Shown here piece after piece: positions 1-6,425 of a stretch of 6,596 nucleotides of DNA; position 1 is the first letter of the stretch, and every line of letters begins with the position of its first letter. The notes beneath the pieces were generated by a model, which was given only the letters and a program-made list of their open reading frames with translations, made no database searches and was not told the origin of the DNA. The DNA lies in assembly GCA_013361975.1 (NCBI GenBank), contig JABFXB010000122.1:1-6596 (forward strand), written 5' to 3'. This stretch comes from Dermatophilaceae bacterium. Its GTDB lineage: Bacteria > Actinomycetota > Actinomycetes > Actinomycetales > Dermatophilaceae. Both the position numbers and the translations under genes were made by a program.

Positions 1-771
1 CGTGATGGTGAAGACGGCGTCGAAGTTCTGCACGACGTAGATGGCGCCGAGCAGGCCCGACAGCTCGATGTACTGGCGCAGGTGCGGAAGGGTCATGCTG
101 CGGAAGATCTGCCAGCCGCTCGCGCCGTCGATTCGGGCGGCCTCGACGACGTCGAGGGGGCGGCTCTGCAGCCCGGCCAGCAGGATCAGCATCATGAACG
201 GCGTCCACTGCCACACGAGGGCGGCGATGATCGCCCACAGCGGGTTGTTCGTGATCCAGTCCGGCTGCGGTGCGTTCTCGCCGAAGACCGCCTTGAGCAG
301 GCCGTTGAAGAGGCCGTACTCGGGGTTGTAGAGGGCGTGCTTCCAGAGCAGCGCCGCGGCGACCGGGACGATGAGGAACGGTGTGATCATCAGCGTGCGC
401 ACCATGCCGCGGCCGCGGAACTTGCGGTCGAGCAGGAGCGCGATGGCGAGGCCCAGCACGAGGCTGATCAGCACGACGCCGACCGTCAGCAGGATCGTCA
501 CGACGACCGCCTGGCGGGCGTTGGTGTCGGTGAAGACCCGCTTGAAGTTGTCGATGCCGGCGAACCCCCGCTCGTCGGGGTAGTAGGCGTTCCAGTCCAT
601 GAACGAGATGACGAGCGTTGCCAGGAACGGCAGCTGCGTCATGACGATCACGAAGACGAGCGCCGGCAGCAGCGGGGCGCGTCGGGCCCAGTCACCGGCC
701 TTGGCGAGTGTCGTCGACCGGCCGGGGTCCTCGGCCGTGGTGACCTCTGGGGTCTGCGTGGCGGTGCTCAC
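1..771 (-). CDS. Carbohydrate (probably polyol) ABC transporter permease, MalF type, 3' end missing
   Basis: Inner-membrane subunit of a binding-protein-dependent ABC sugar importer. It would pair with a second permease and an ATPase that lie outside the window. The 257 visible residues start at GTG 771 and stay open to the window edge; family members are usually about 290-310 residues, so the last part is cut off. Hydrophobic segments are visible at about residues 33-55, 88-114, 126-143, 178-200 and 237 onward. The cytoplasmic EAA loop that docks on the ATPase is clear at 210-218 (EAARIDGAS), followed by a hydrophobic/LPH stretch at 222-231. The GTG start overlaps the stop codon of the upstream binding-protein gene by 4 bases (GTGA), and a GAGGGAGG ribosome-binding site lies 4 bases upstream inside that gene, so translation is probably coupled. 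The polyol assignment comes only from the neighbouring binding protein; the MalF-like permease assignment itself is firm. Confidence 0.93.
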   Translation of the reverse strand, partial: MSTATQTPEVTTAEDPGRSTTLAKAGDWARRAPLLPALVFVIVMTQLPFLATLVISFMDWNAYYPDERGFAGIDNFKRVFTDTNARQAVVVTILLTVGVVLISLVLGLAIALLLDRKFRGRGMVRTLMITPFLIVPVAAALLWKHALYNPEYGLFNGLLKAVFGENAPQPDWITNNPLWAIIAALVWQWTPFMMLILLAGLQSRPLDVVEAARIDGASGWQIFRSMTLPHLRQYIELSGLLGAIYVVQNFDAVFTIT

Positions 772-2135
772 TGTGCCTCCCTCGACTTGTAGCGCTCGGC
801 GACGTCCTCGGCGAGGGACTGCCCCGACTCGAGGGCCTCGTCGACGGTGAGCTGGCCGGCGATGGCCGAGCTGACGTCCTGACTGACCTGGGTGCCGAGA
901 TCGGGGAACTCGGGGATGTCGACGAACTGGATGCCGAGGGCCGGCCTCGGCTGGATGCCCGGGTTGGCCGGGTCGGCGGCCTCGATGGCAGCCTTCGTCG
1001 GTGCGGCGAAGGCGCCGGCCTCCTTGAGGTAGTCGGCGTTGTCGTAGGTCGAGGCCCGCTTGCCTGCGGGCACGCGCGACCAGCCGAGCTTCTGGCCGAC
1101 GAGCTGCTCGTACTCCTTGCTCGAGGCCCACGAGACGAACTTCCAGGCGTTCTCCTGCTTGGTGCTCGCCGTCTGGATGCCCCACGACCAGGCGTAGAGC
1201 CAGCCGGCGCTCTTGGTCTTGACGACCGGTGCGGGTGCGTAGCCGAGCTTGCCGCGCACCGGGGAGTCCTGCGCTTCGAGGGAACCAGCAGCGGACGTCG
1301 CGTCGTACCACATCGCGACCGACCCCTGGGTGAGGTTGTTGAGGCACTCGGTGAAGCCGGCCTGCGGCGCGCCCTTCTCGCCGTGCTCGCGAACGAGGTT
1401 CACGTAGAAGTTGACGGCCTGCTTGAACTCCGGCGCGTCGACCTTGGGAGTCCAGTCCTTCTCGAACCAGGTGCCGCCGAAGGTGTTGATGACGGTGGTG
1501 AGGGGCGCGAAGATCTGGCCCCAGCCGGGCTGCCCGCGCAGGCAGATGCCGGCCATGCCGGGCCTGGCGCCGTCGACCTTGGCCGCGATGTCGGCGACCT
1601 CCTGCCACGTCGGCTGCTGCGGCATCCTGATCCCCTTCTCCTGCAGCACGTCCTTGCGGTACATGAGGAAGGACGACTCGCCGTAGAAGGGCTCGCCGTA
1701 GACCTTGCCGTCGGACGAGAGCGAGACCTGCATCGGCTTGAGGATGTCGGGCTGGTCGAACGCCGGGTCCTTGGCGATGAAGCCGTCGAGCGGGGTGATC
1801 CACTTCGCCTTGGCGTAGATCGGGATCTCGAAGTTGCTGACCGTGGCCACGTCGTACTGGCCGGCCTGGCTGGAGAACTCCTGGCTGATCTTGTCGCGCA
1901 CGTCGTTCTCGGGCAGCACCGTGAAGTTCACCCGGATGCCGGTCTTGGCGGTGAAGTTCTCGGCGGTCAGCTGCTGGAGGTCGACCATCTGCGGGTTGTT
2001 GACCATGAGGACGTTGATGGCGTCGTCACCGCCACCCCCGCCGACGGCTCCCCATCCGGCGCAGGCGGACAGGCTTGCGCCCATGCCTGCGGTGGCGGCG
2101 AGAGCGATTGCCCGCCTTCTTGCCTGTCGTCGCAC
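768..2135 (-). CDS. Lipoprotein substrate-binding protein of ABC transporter, mannitol/sorbitol (SmoE/MtlE-like) group
   Basis: Extracellular lipid-anchored solute receptor, 455 residues, that delivers its ligand to the permease encoded next. The N-terminus is a lipoprotein signal: Arg-rich residues 2-8, a hydrophobic core, and the lipobox L22-S23-A24-C25, so Cys25 should be lipidated. A Gly-rich linker (residues 32-36) precedes the fold. Blocks I associate with the polyol-binding group are SNFEIPIYAK (100-109), GKVYGEPFYGESSFLMYR (143-160), GICLRGQPGWG (196-206), MWYDAT (275-280) and WLYAWSWGI (312-320). Length fits bacterial family 1 solute-binding proteins (about 400-460). The frame is open to an ATG at 2240, but the GTG at 2135 is preferred: AAGGAGGAG lies 4 bases upstream and the signal peptide then starts immediately. 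The longer version would place a second hydrophobic stretch and a promoter inside the gene. The gene is first in its operon and divergent from a SorC-type regulator. Family certain; ligand inferred from remembered family patterns, so xylitol or arabitol remain possible. Confidence 0.92.
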   Translation of the reverse strand: MRRQARRRAIALAATAGMGASLSACAGWGAVGGGGGDDAINVLMVNNPQMVDLQQLTAENFTAKTGIRVNFTVLPENDVRDKISQEFSSQAGQYDVATVSNFEIPIYAKAKWITPLDGFIAKDPAFDQPDILKPMQVSLSSDGKVYGEPFYGESSFLMYRKDVLQEKGIRMPQQPTWQEVADIAAKVDGARPGMAGICLRGQPGWGQIFAPLTTVINTFGGTWFEKDWTPKVDAPEFKQAVNFYVNLVREHGEKGAPQAGFTECLNNLTQGSVAMWYDATSAAGSLEAQDSPVRGKLGYAPAPVVKTKSAGWLYAWSWGIQTASTKQENAWKFVSWASSKEYEQLVGQKLGWSRVPAGKRASTYDNADYLKEAGAFAAPTKAAIEAADPANPGIQPRPALGIQFVDIPEFPDLGTQVSQDVSSAIAGQLTVDEALESGQSLAEDVAERYKSREAQ

Positions 2136-2137
2136 GT

Positions 2138-2146
2138 CTCCTCCTT
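2138..2146 (-). promoter_or_regulatory. Ribosome-binding site deciding the binding-protein start
   Basis: Read on the minus strand this is AAGGAGGAG, an extended match to the anti-Shine-Dalgarno sequence, ending 2 bases before the GTG at 2135 (the core AAGGAGG at 2140-2146 is 4 bases away). It favours GTG 2135 over the in-frame upstream ATG at 2240, which has no comparable site. Confidence 0.8.
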
Positions 2147-2153
2147 GAGTCCG

Positions 2154-2183
2154 CTCATTTGAGCGCTGGCATGCACATATGAG
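2154..2183. repeat. Imperfect inverted repeat CTCATTTG-14-CATATGAG
   Basis: The arms 2154-2161 and 2176-2183 match at 7 of 8 positions as reverse complements, with 14 bases between them. The right arm overlaps the predicted -10 of the transporter promoter, and the loop covers the expected transcription start. It could be a second operator half-site pair for the divergent regulator. The loop also holds the short palindromes AGCGCT and GCATGC, so the pairing may be partly chance. Confidence 0.35.
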
Positions 2184-2210
2184 TAAAGTGACTCGGGTCA
2201 CTGCTGTCAA
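2182..2210 (-). promoter_or_regulatory. Predicted sigma-70-type promoter of the transporter operon
   Basis: On the minus strand a perfect consensus -35 hexamer TTGACA (2210-2205) is followed after exactly 17 bases by TTTACT (2187-2182), a 4 of 6 match to the -10 consensus. Transcription would start near 2175, giving a leader of about 40 bases before the GTG at 2135. The spacer between the hexamers is almost filled by a perfect inverted repeat, so repressor binding there would block RNA polymerase. The position is read directly; activity is inferred. Confidence 0.6.
2187..2202. promoter_or_regulatory. Candidate operator: perfect inverted repeat AGTGAC-4-GTCACT
   Basis: AGTGAC and GTCACT are exact reverse complements separated by TCGG. 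The repeat sits between the predicted -35 and -10 hexamers of the transporter promoter and touches the -10. It lies in the spacer shared with the divergent SorC/DeoR regulator gene, so that regulator is the obvious candidate ligand. Symmetry and location are seen; binding is inference. Confidence 0.5.
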
Positions 2211-2274
2211 CAGGGCGACCGAAGTTCGGCGTCCTGTCACCGCAGGGACGTGCAGGCGTCAGACTTCAGGCGTG

Positions 2275-2280
2275 AAGGAG
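2275..2280 (+). promoter_or_regulatory. Ribosome-binding site deciding the regulator start
   Basis: AAGGAG followed after 6 bases by the ATG at 2287. This is ideal spacing and selects this ATG over the in-frame ATG at 2179, which would overlap the transporter promoter, and over the GTG at 2272, which would overlap the site itself. Confidence 0.75.
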
Positions 2281-2286
2281 ACCGGG

Positions 2287-3231
2287 ATGGAGCGACACGG
2301 GCCGGCCGAGCTGGTGCTCGCGGCTGCCGTGGCGCGACGGCACTACCTGTCGGGGCAGTCGAAGATCCAGATCGCCGACGAGCTCGGCCTCAGCCGTTTC
2401 AAGGTCGCCCGCCTCATCGACTTCGCCCGCGACAGCGGCATCGTGCGCATCGAGATCGTCGCCGACGGCGAGCTCGACCTCGACCGCTCGGCCCAGCTGC
2501 AGGAGTGCTACGGACTGCGCCACGCCGTCGTCGTCGACGGCGGCCGCCTCGAGCCAACGGCCCTGCCCGAGCACCTCGGTGCCGCCGCGGCCCGCCTGCT
2601 CAGCGAGGTGCTCACGGACTCCGACGTGCTCGGCCTGCCGTGGTCGCGGTCGGTCGACACCATGACGCGGGCACTGCGTGACCTCCCACCCGTCGACGTC
2701 GTCCAGCTGAGCGGCGCGATGGAGGTGCTCGGCCACGACAGCAGCGCCGTCGACATCGTCCGGCGAGCGGCCCGGGCCACCGGGGGCGGGTCCACGATCT
2801 TCTACGCCCCACTGCTGCTCGATGACGCGACCGGGGCGGCCGCGCTGCGCCGAGAGCCGCAGGTCGCCCGCGCCCTGGGCCAGGCCGAGCGCGTCACGAC
2901 CGCGGTCATGGGGATCGGCGCCTGGGGTGCGGGGATGTCGACGATCTTCGACGCCGTCACCCCTGCCGACCGGGAGTCCACCCGTGAGCTCGGCGTCGTC
3001 GGGGAGCTCGCCGGCGTCTTCTTCGACGCCACCGGGGCGCTGGTGGAGCCCCCTCTCTCGGAGCGCATCGTGACGATCAGTCCCGAGCTGCTCCGCGGCA
3101 TACGCGAGGTCGTCGCCATCGTCTCGGGCGCCGCCAAGGCGGAGGCCGTGCGAGCCGCCCTCGCAGGCGGGCTCGTCAACGCGGTCGTCGCCGACGCCGA
3201 GCTCTGCGACGAGCTGCTGCGCCCGGCCTGA
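2287..3231 (+). CDS. SorC/DeoR-family sugar-binding transcriptional regulator
   Basis: Cytoplasmic DNA-binding regulator, 314 residues, the normal length for the SorC family (about 310-330). An N-terminal helix-turn-helix spans about residues 25-47 (KIQIADELGLSRFKVARLI), after a LYLSGQ-like lead-in (RRHYLSGQSK). The rest is the SorC sugar-phosphate-binding domain: the sugar-site loop GLPWSRSVDTM at 116-126, GELAGVFFDATG at 239-250, and the family-typical C-terminal block at 280-300 (SGAAKAEAVRAALAGGLVN). SorC members usually bind a phosphorylated sugar or polyol and change their DNA binding in response. Divergent placement, 151 bases from the transporter operon with a palindrome in between, suggests it controls that operon and possibly itself. 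The start is the ATG with AAGGAG 6 bases upstream; I see no convincing promoter of its own. A hairpin terminator follows 18 bases after the stop. Whether it represses or activates, and which sugar it senses, cannot be read from the sequence. Confidence 0.93.
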   Translation: MERHGPAELVLAAAVARRHYLSGQSKIQIADELGLSRFKVARLIDFARDSGIVRIEIVADGELDLDRSAQLQECYGLRHAVVVDGGRLEPTALPEHLGAAAARLLSEVLTDSDVLGLPWSRSVDTMTRALRDLPPVDVVQLSGAMEVLGHDSSAVDIVRRAARATGGGSTIFYAPLLLDDATGAAALRREPQVARALGQAERVTTAVMGIGAWGAGMSTIFDAVTPADRESTRELGVVGELAGVFFDATGALVEPPLSERIVTISPELLRGIREVVAIVSGAAKAEAVRAALAGGLVNAVVADAELCDELLRPA

Positions 3232-3249
3232 CCGGCTGCCCAGCATCAG

Positions 3250-3280
3250 AGACGTTCCGCGGCGCGCGGGGCGTTTTGTT
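3250..3280 (+). terminator. Rho-independent terminator of the regulator gene
   Basis: The stem ACGTTCCGCG (3252-3261) pairs with CGCGGGGCGT (3265-3274) through 8 Watson-Crick and 2 adjacent G-U pairs around a GCG loop. It may extend two pairs outward at 3250-3251 with 3275-3276. The T-rich tract TTTTGTT (3274-3280) follows directly. It separates the regulator from pntA, so the two are probably not one transcript. Confidence 0.75.
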
Positions 3281-3323
3281 GTGACCTGCTGCGCAGACCA
3301 TGCCTTTCCCGCTGGTCGTGCTC

Positions 3324-3329
3324 TAGGTT
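3324..3329 (+). promoter_or_regulatory. Possible -10 hexamer of the pntAB promoter
   Basis: TAGGTT fits the TANNNT pattern seen in many actinobacterial -10 elements and lies 41 bases before the pntA start. No good -35 is visible 16-18 bases upstream (TGCCTT at 17 bases). The hexamer sits in the 18-base loop between TTCCCG (3306-3311) and CGGGAA (3330-3335), exact reverse complements. Weak call; a promoter is expected somewhere in 3281-3358 because a terminator precedes it. Confidence 0.3.
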
Positions 3330-3370
3330 CGGGAAGCAGTGCCCTCTGACCGAGCGCGAAGGAGCCCAGC

Positions 3371-4930
3371 GTGCAGATCGGTGTCCCCCGCGAGACGCGT
3401 GCCCGCGAGACGCGGGTTGCCGCAACGCCCAAGACCGTCGAGGCGCTCGTCGGCCTCGGCTACGACGTCGCCGTCGAGACGGGCGCCGGTGAGAGGGCGA
3501 GCTTCTCGGACGAGGCGTATGCCGCCGCGGGGGCTCACGTCGTCGACCGGGCCGAGGCATGGGGCTCGGCGATCGTGCACAAGGTCAACGCCCCGTCGGC
3601 AGACGAGATGGCGCTGCTGCGGCCCGGCACCGTCCTGGTGTCCCTCATGGCTCCGGCCATCAGTCCCGACCTCGTCGAGAGGCTGCGCGCCGCCGGCGTC
3701 ACCGCGATGGCGATGGACGCCGTGCCCCGCATCAGCCGCGCCCAGTCGCTCGACGTGCTGTCGTCGATGGCCAACATCGCCGGCTACCGCGCCGTCGTCG
3801 AGGCGGCGCACGAGTTCGGCTCGTTCTTCACCGGCCAGGTCACGGCGGCCGGCAAGGTGCCTCCCGCCAAGGTGCTCGTCGCCGGTGCCGGCGTCGCGGG
3901 GCTCGCGGCCATCGGCACGGCCCGGTCGCTCGGCGCCATCGTGCGCGCGACCGACGCCCGGGCCGAGGTCGCCGAGCAGGTCGAGTCGATGGGCGCCGAC
4001 TTCCTGCCAGTCGTGCTGCCCGAGGTCGACGAGGCCGCAGCGTCGAGCGACGGCTACGCCAAGGAGATGGGCGAGGAGTACAACCGTCGGGCCGCCGAGC
4101 TGTATGCCGCCCAGGCACCCGACGTCGACATCATCGTCACCACCGCGCTGATCCCCGGCCGCCCGGCGCCGAGACTCATCACCGCCGAGATGGTGGCCAC
4201 GATGAAGCCCGGCTCGGTCGTCGTCGACATGGCCGCGAGCAACGGCGGCAACGTCGAGGGGTCGGTCGCCGACGAGCTCGTCGTCACCGCCAACGGGGTC
4301 AAGATCATCGGCTACACCGACCTCGCGGCGCGCCTGCCCACGCAGGCCTCCCAGCTCTACGGCACGAACCTCGTCAACCTCATGAAGCTGCTGACGCCCG
4401 GCAAGGACGGCCAGCTCGTGCTCGACTTCGACGACGTGGTGCAGCGAAACATGACGGTGGCCCGTGACGGTGAGCTGCTGTGGCCGCCGCCGGCGATCCA
4501 GGTCAGCGCGGCGCCCGTCGTCGCGGCGTCCGCGTCGAGCAAGCAGGTGGCGAAAGAGCCTGAGCCACCGAAGGACCCACGCCGAAGGTATGTCGGGATG
4601 GCGATCGGCGCCGCGGTCTTCGCGCTCATCGCGGCGTTCTCGCCGGCGAGCTTCCTCGGGCACTTCACGGTCTTCGCCCTGGCGGTCGTCGTCGGCTACT
4701 ACGTCATCGGCCACGTGCACCACGCCCTGCACACGCCGCTCATGTCGGTCACGAACGCGATCAGCGGCATCATCGTGGTCGGCGCGCTGATCCAGCTCGG
4801 CCGGTGGGCCGGCGGGATGTCCGGGGCGATCCTCGTGCTCGCGTTCCTCGCCACGCTCATCGCCAGCATCAACATCTTCGGCGGGTTCCTCGTCACGCGC
4901 CGCATGCTCACGATGTTCCGGAAGGGCTGA
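3371..4930 (+). CDS. pntA: Proton-translocating NAD(P) transhydrogenase, alpha subunit PntA
   Basis: Alpha subunit (519 residues; E. coli PntA is about 510) of the membrane enzyme that couples inward proton flow to hydride transfer from NADH to NADP+. Domain I, the NAD(H)-binding alanine-dehydrogenase-like part, covers about 1-375. It shows the N-terminal GVPRE (4-8), the RQD triad of family members at R120, Q125 and D128, the nucleotide-binding GAGVAG at 172-177 and the mobile-loop region around 315-333 (GYTDLAARLPTQASQLYGTN at 314-333). An Ala/Ser/Pro-rich charged linker (about 380-406) leads to the membrane part, with four hydrophobic segments near 407-424, 428-447, 456-476 and 484-506, including HALHTPLMSVTNAISG (451-466). 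GTG 3371 is chosen because AAGGAG ends 6 bases upstream and the first residues align with the known PntA start. Domain I and the membrane segment are one protein here, unlike the split PntAA/PntAB of mycobacteria. pntB follows after 6 bases, surely one operon. Confidence 0.98.
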   Translation: MQIGVPRETRARETRVAATPKTVEALVGLGYDVAVETGAGERASFSDEAYAAAGAHVVDRAEAWGSAIVHKVNAPSADEMALLRPGTVLVSLMAPAISPDLVERLRAAGVTAMAMDAVPRISRAQSLDVLSSMANIAGYRAVVEAAHEFGSFFTGQVTAAGKVPPAKVLVAGAGVAGLAAIGTARSLGAIVRATDARAEVAEQVESMGADFLPVVLPEVDEAAASSDGYAKEMGEEYNRRAAELYAAQAPDVDIIVTTALIPGRPAPRLITAEMVATMKPGSVVVDMAASNGGNVEGSVADELVVTANGVKIIGYTDLAARLPTQASQLYGTNLVNLMKLLTPGKDGQLVLDFDDVVQRNMTVARDGELLWPPPAIQVSAAPVVAASASSKQVAKEPEPPKDPRRRYVGMAIGAAVFALIAAFSPASFLGHFTVFALAVVVGYYVIGHVHHALHTPLMSVTNAISGIIVVGALIQLGRWAGGMSGAILVLAFLATLIASINIFGGFLVTRRMLTMFRKG

Positions 4931-4936
4931 CCGCAC

Positions 4937-6316
4937 ATGGACATCGCACTCATCAGCGCGGCATACATCGTCGCTGCCCTGCTCTTCATCCTGTCGCTGG
5001 CCGGCCTGTCGAAGCACGAGACGGCGCGCGACGGCAACGTGCTCGGCATGATCGGCATGGCGCTCGCGCTTGTCGCGACGCTGTGGCTGGCGCTGCGCGG
5101 GTCGAGCGCCCTCAACTGGCTGCTCATCGCCGTGGCCATGGCGATCGGTGCCGCGATCGGCATCTGGCGGGCCCGCATCGTCGAGATGACCGGCATGCCC
5201 GAGCTCATCGCGATGCTGCACAGCTTCGTCGGTGCGGCGGCCGTGCTGGTCGGCTTCAACACGTTCCTGGCCACGGGCACGGAAGGCTCCGACGGGGTGC
5301 ACCTCGTCGAGATCTTCCTCGGGGTGTTCATCGGCGCGGTCACCTTCACCGGGTCGATCGTGGCGTTCCTCAAGCTGTCGGCCCGCATCTCGAGCAAGCC
5401 GCTGATGCTGCCGGCCCGGCACTGGCTCAACCTCGCAGCCCTCGTGGTGTCGGCCACCCTTCTCGTCTGGTTCGTCGTGTCGCACTCGATCGTGCCCCTG
5501 GCCGTCATGACCGCGATCGCGCTCGCCTTCGGCTGGCACCTCGTCGCCTCGATCGGCGGCGGCGACATGCCGGTCGTCGTGTCGATGCTCAACAGCTACT
5601 CCGGGTGGGCCGCGGCGGCCGCCGGCTTCATGCTCGGCAACGACCTGCTCATCGTCACGGGCGCGCTCGTCGGCTCCTCCGGTGCCTACCTCTCCTACAT
5701 CATGTGCAAGGCGATGAACCGGTCGTTCGTGTCGGTCATCGCCGGCGGCTTCGGCTCCGACGGCGCGGTGACGAGCGGCGACGTCGACTACGGCGACCAC
5801 CGGGAGACCAGCGCCGACGAGGTCGCCGACCTGCTCACCCACGCGTCGTCGGTCGTCATCACGCCGGGCTACGGGATGGCGGTCGCGCAGGCGCAGTACC
5901 CGGTCGCCGACCTCACCGCCAAGCTGCGCGAGCGAGGCGTCGACGTGCGCTTCGGCATCCACCCGGTCGCCGGCCGCCTCCCGGGTCACATGAACGTGCT
6001 GCTCGCCGAGGCGAAGGTGCCCTACGACATCGTGCTCGAGATGGACGAGATCAATGACGACTTCCCCGAGACGGACGTCGTGCTCGTCATCGGCGCCAAC
6101 GACACGGTCAACCCGGCCGCGGCGGAGGACCCGTCGTCGCCGATCGCGGGCATGCCCGTGCTCGAGGTCTGGAACGCCAAGGACGTCGTGGTCTTCAAGC
6201 GCTCGATGAACGCCGGCTACGCAGGGGTGCAGAACCCGCTCTTCTTCCGCGACAACTCGGCCATGCTGTTCGGCGACGCCAAGGAGCGGGTCGAGGACAT
6301 CATCAAGGCCCTCTGA
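4937..6316 (+). CDS. pntB: Proton-translocating NAD(P) transhydrogenase, beta subunit PntB
   Basis: Beta subunit (459 residues; E. coli PntB is 462) that supplies most of the proton channel and the NADP(H)-binding domain III. Hydrophobic segments fill about residues 4-260. Family channel residues are present: His95 in MLHSFVG (equivalent to E. coli beta-His91), Asp210 in SIGGGDMP (beta-Asp213) and Asn219 in SMLNS (beta-Asn222). Domain III (about 285-459) has the NADP fingerprint GYGMAVAQAQYPV (311-323), HPVAGRLPGHMNVLLAEA (342-359), GANDTVNPAA (386-395, with the catalytically important Asp at 389) and KRS at 421-423, which in relatives binds the NADP 2'-phosphate. No key residue appears missing, so the enzyme should be active. 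The ATG lies 6 bases after the pntA stop, and the GGAAGGG at 4920-4926 within the end of pntA serves as ribosome-binding site. Residue equivalences come from remembered E. coli sequence. Confidence 0.98.
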   Translation: MDIALISAAYIVAALLFILSLAGLSKHETARDGNVLGMIGMALALVATLWLALRGSSALNWLLIAVAMAIGAAIGIWRARIVEMTGMPELIAMLHSFVGAAAVLVGFNTFLATGTEGSDGVHLVEIFLGVFIGAVTFTGSIVAFLKLSARISSKPLMLPARHWLNLAALVVSATLLVWFVVSHSIVPLAVMTAIALAFGWHLVASIGGGDMPVVVSMLNSYSGWAAAAAGFMLGNDLLIVTGALVGSSGAYLSYIMCKAMNRSFVSVIAGGFGSDGAVTSGDVDYGDHRETSADEVADLLTHASSVVITPGYGMAVAQAQYPVADLTAKLRERGVDVRFGIHPVAGRLPGHMNVLLAEAKVPYDIVLEMDEINDDFPETDVVLVIGANDTVNPAAAEDPSSPIAGMPVLEVWNAKDVVVFKRSMNAGYAGVQNPLFFRDNSAMLFGDAKERVEDIIKAL

Positions 6317-6343
6317 CCTGCCCGCCAGTGCCCTCGTCGTGAC

Positions 6344-6409
6344 CGACTGCTCTGCGACCGCTCGACTGCCTTGGTATGCCGTGTCAGTCGTGAGCTCAGC
6401 GAGCAGTCG
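6344..6409. repeat. 66-base imperfect palindrome between convergent genes
   Basis: The outer arms CGACTGCTC (6344-6352) and GAGCAGTCG (6401-6409) are exact 9-base reverse complements. The inner arms CGACTG (6363-6368) and CAGTCG (6385-6390) are exact 6-base reverse complements in the same register. The symmetric 10-base stretches between them pair at 4 of 10 positions. In total 19 of 25 arm positions pair around a 16-base centre. It lies 27 bases after the pntB stop and 16 bases beyond the stop of the facing gene. There is no T run on either side, so a bidirectional U-less terminator is possible but unproven. Confidence 0.55.
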
Positions 6410-6425
6410 CGCAGGGTGCGGGCGC

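Noticed and set aside
82..792. A 236-codon plus-strand open frame opposite the permease.
   Set aside because: The composition is Arg/Glu/Asp/His-rich with no domain, while the minus strand encodes a clear MalF-type permease with an EAA loop across the same bases.
2136..2240. N-terminal extension of the binding protein from the ATG at 2240.
   Set aside because: It would place the promoter and both palindromes inside the gene and put 35 residues before the lipoprotein signal; a strong ribosome-binding site supports the GTG at 2135.
2179..2286. N-terminal extension of the regulator from the ATG at 2179.
   Set aside because: It overlaps the predicted transporter promoter, lacks a ribosome-binding site, and adds residues before the normal SorC-family start; ATG 2287 has AAGGAG at ideal spacing.
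3232..3370. A small gene between the regulator and pntA.
   Set aside because: The 139 bases hold a terminator, a likely promoter and the pntA ribosome-binding site; the open frames crossing it are extensions of shadows, with no independent start signal.
2266..3432. A 388-codon minus-strand open frame opposite the regulator.
   Set aside because: Low-complexity Arg/Gly/Asp-rich translation covering the whole SorC-family gene and its terminator; an antisense shadow.
3323..5989. An 888-codon open frame on the minus strand opposite pntA and pntB.
   Set aside because: Its translation is dominated by Arg, Asp, His, Gly and Glu runs without any recognisable domain. It is the expected antisense shadow of two GC-rich genes whose own protein sequences match well-known families throughout.
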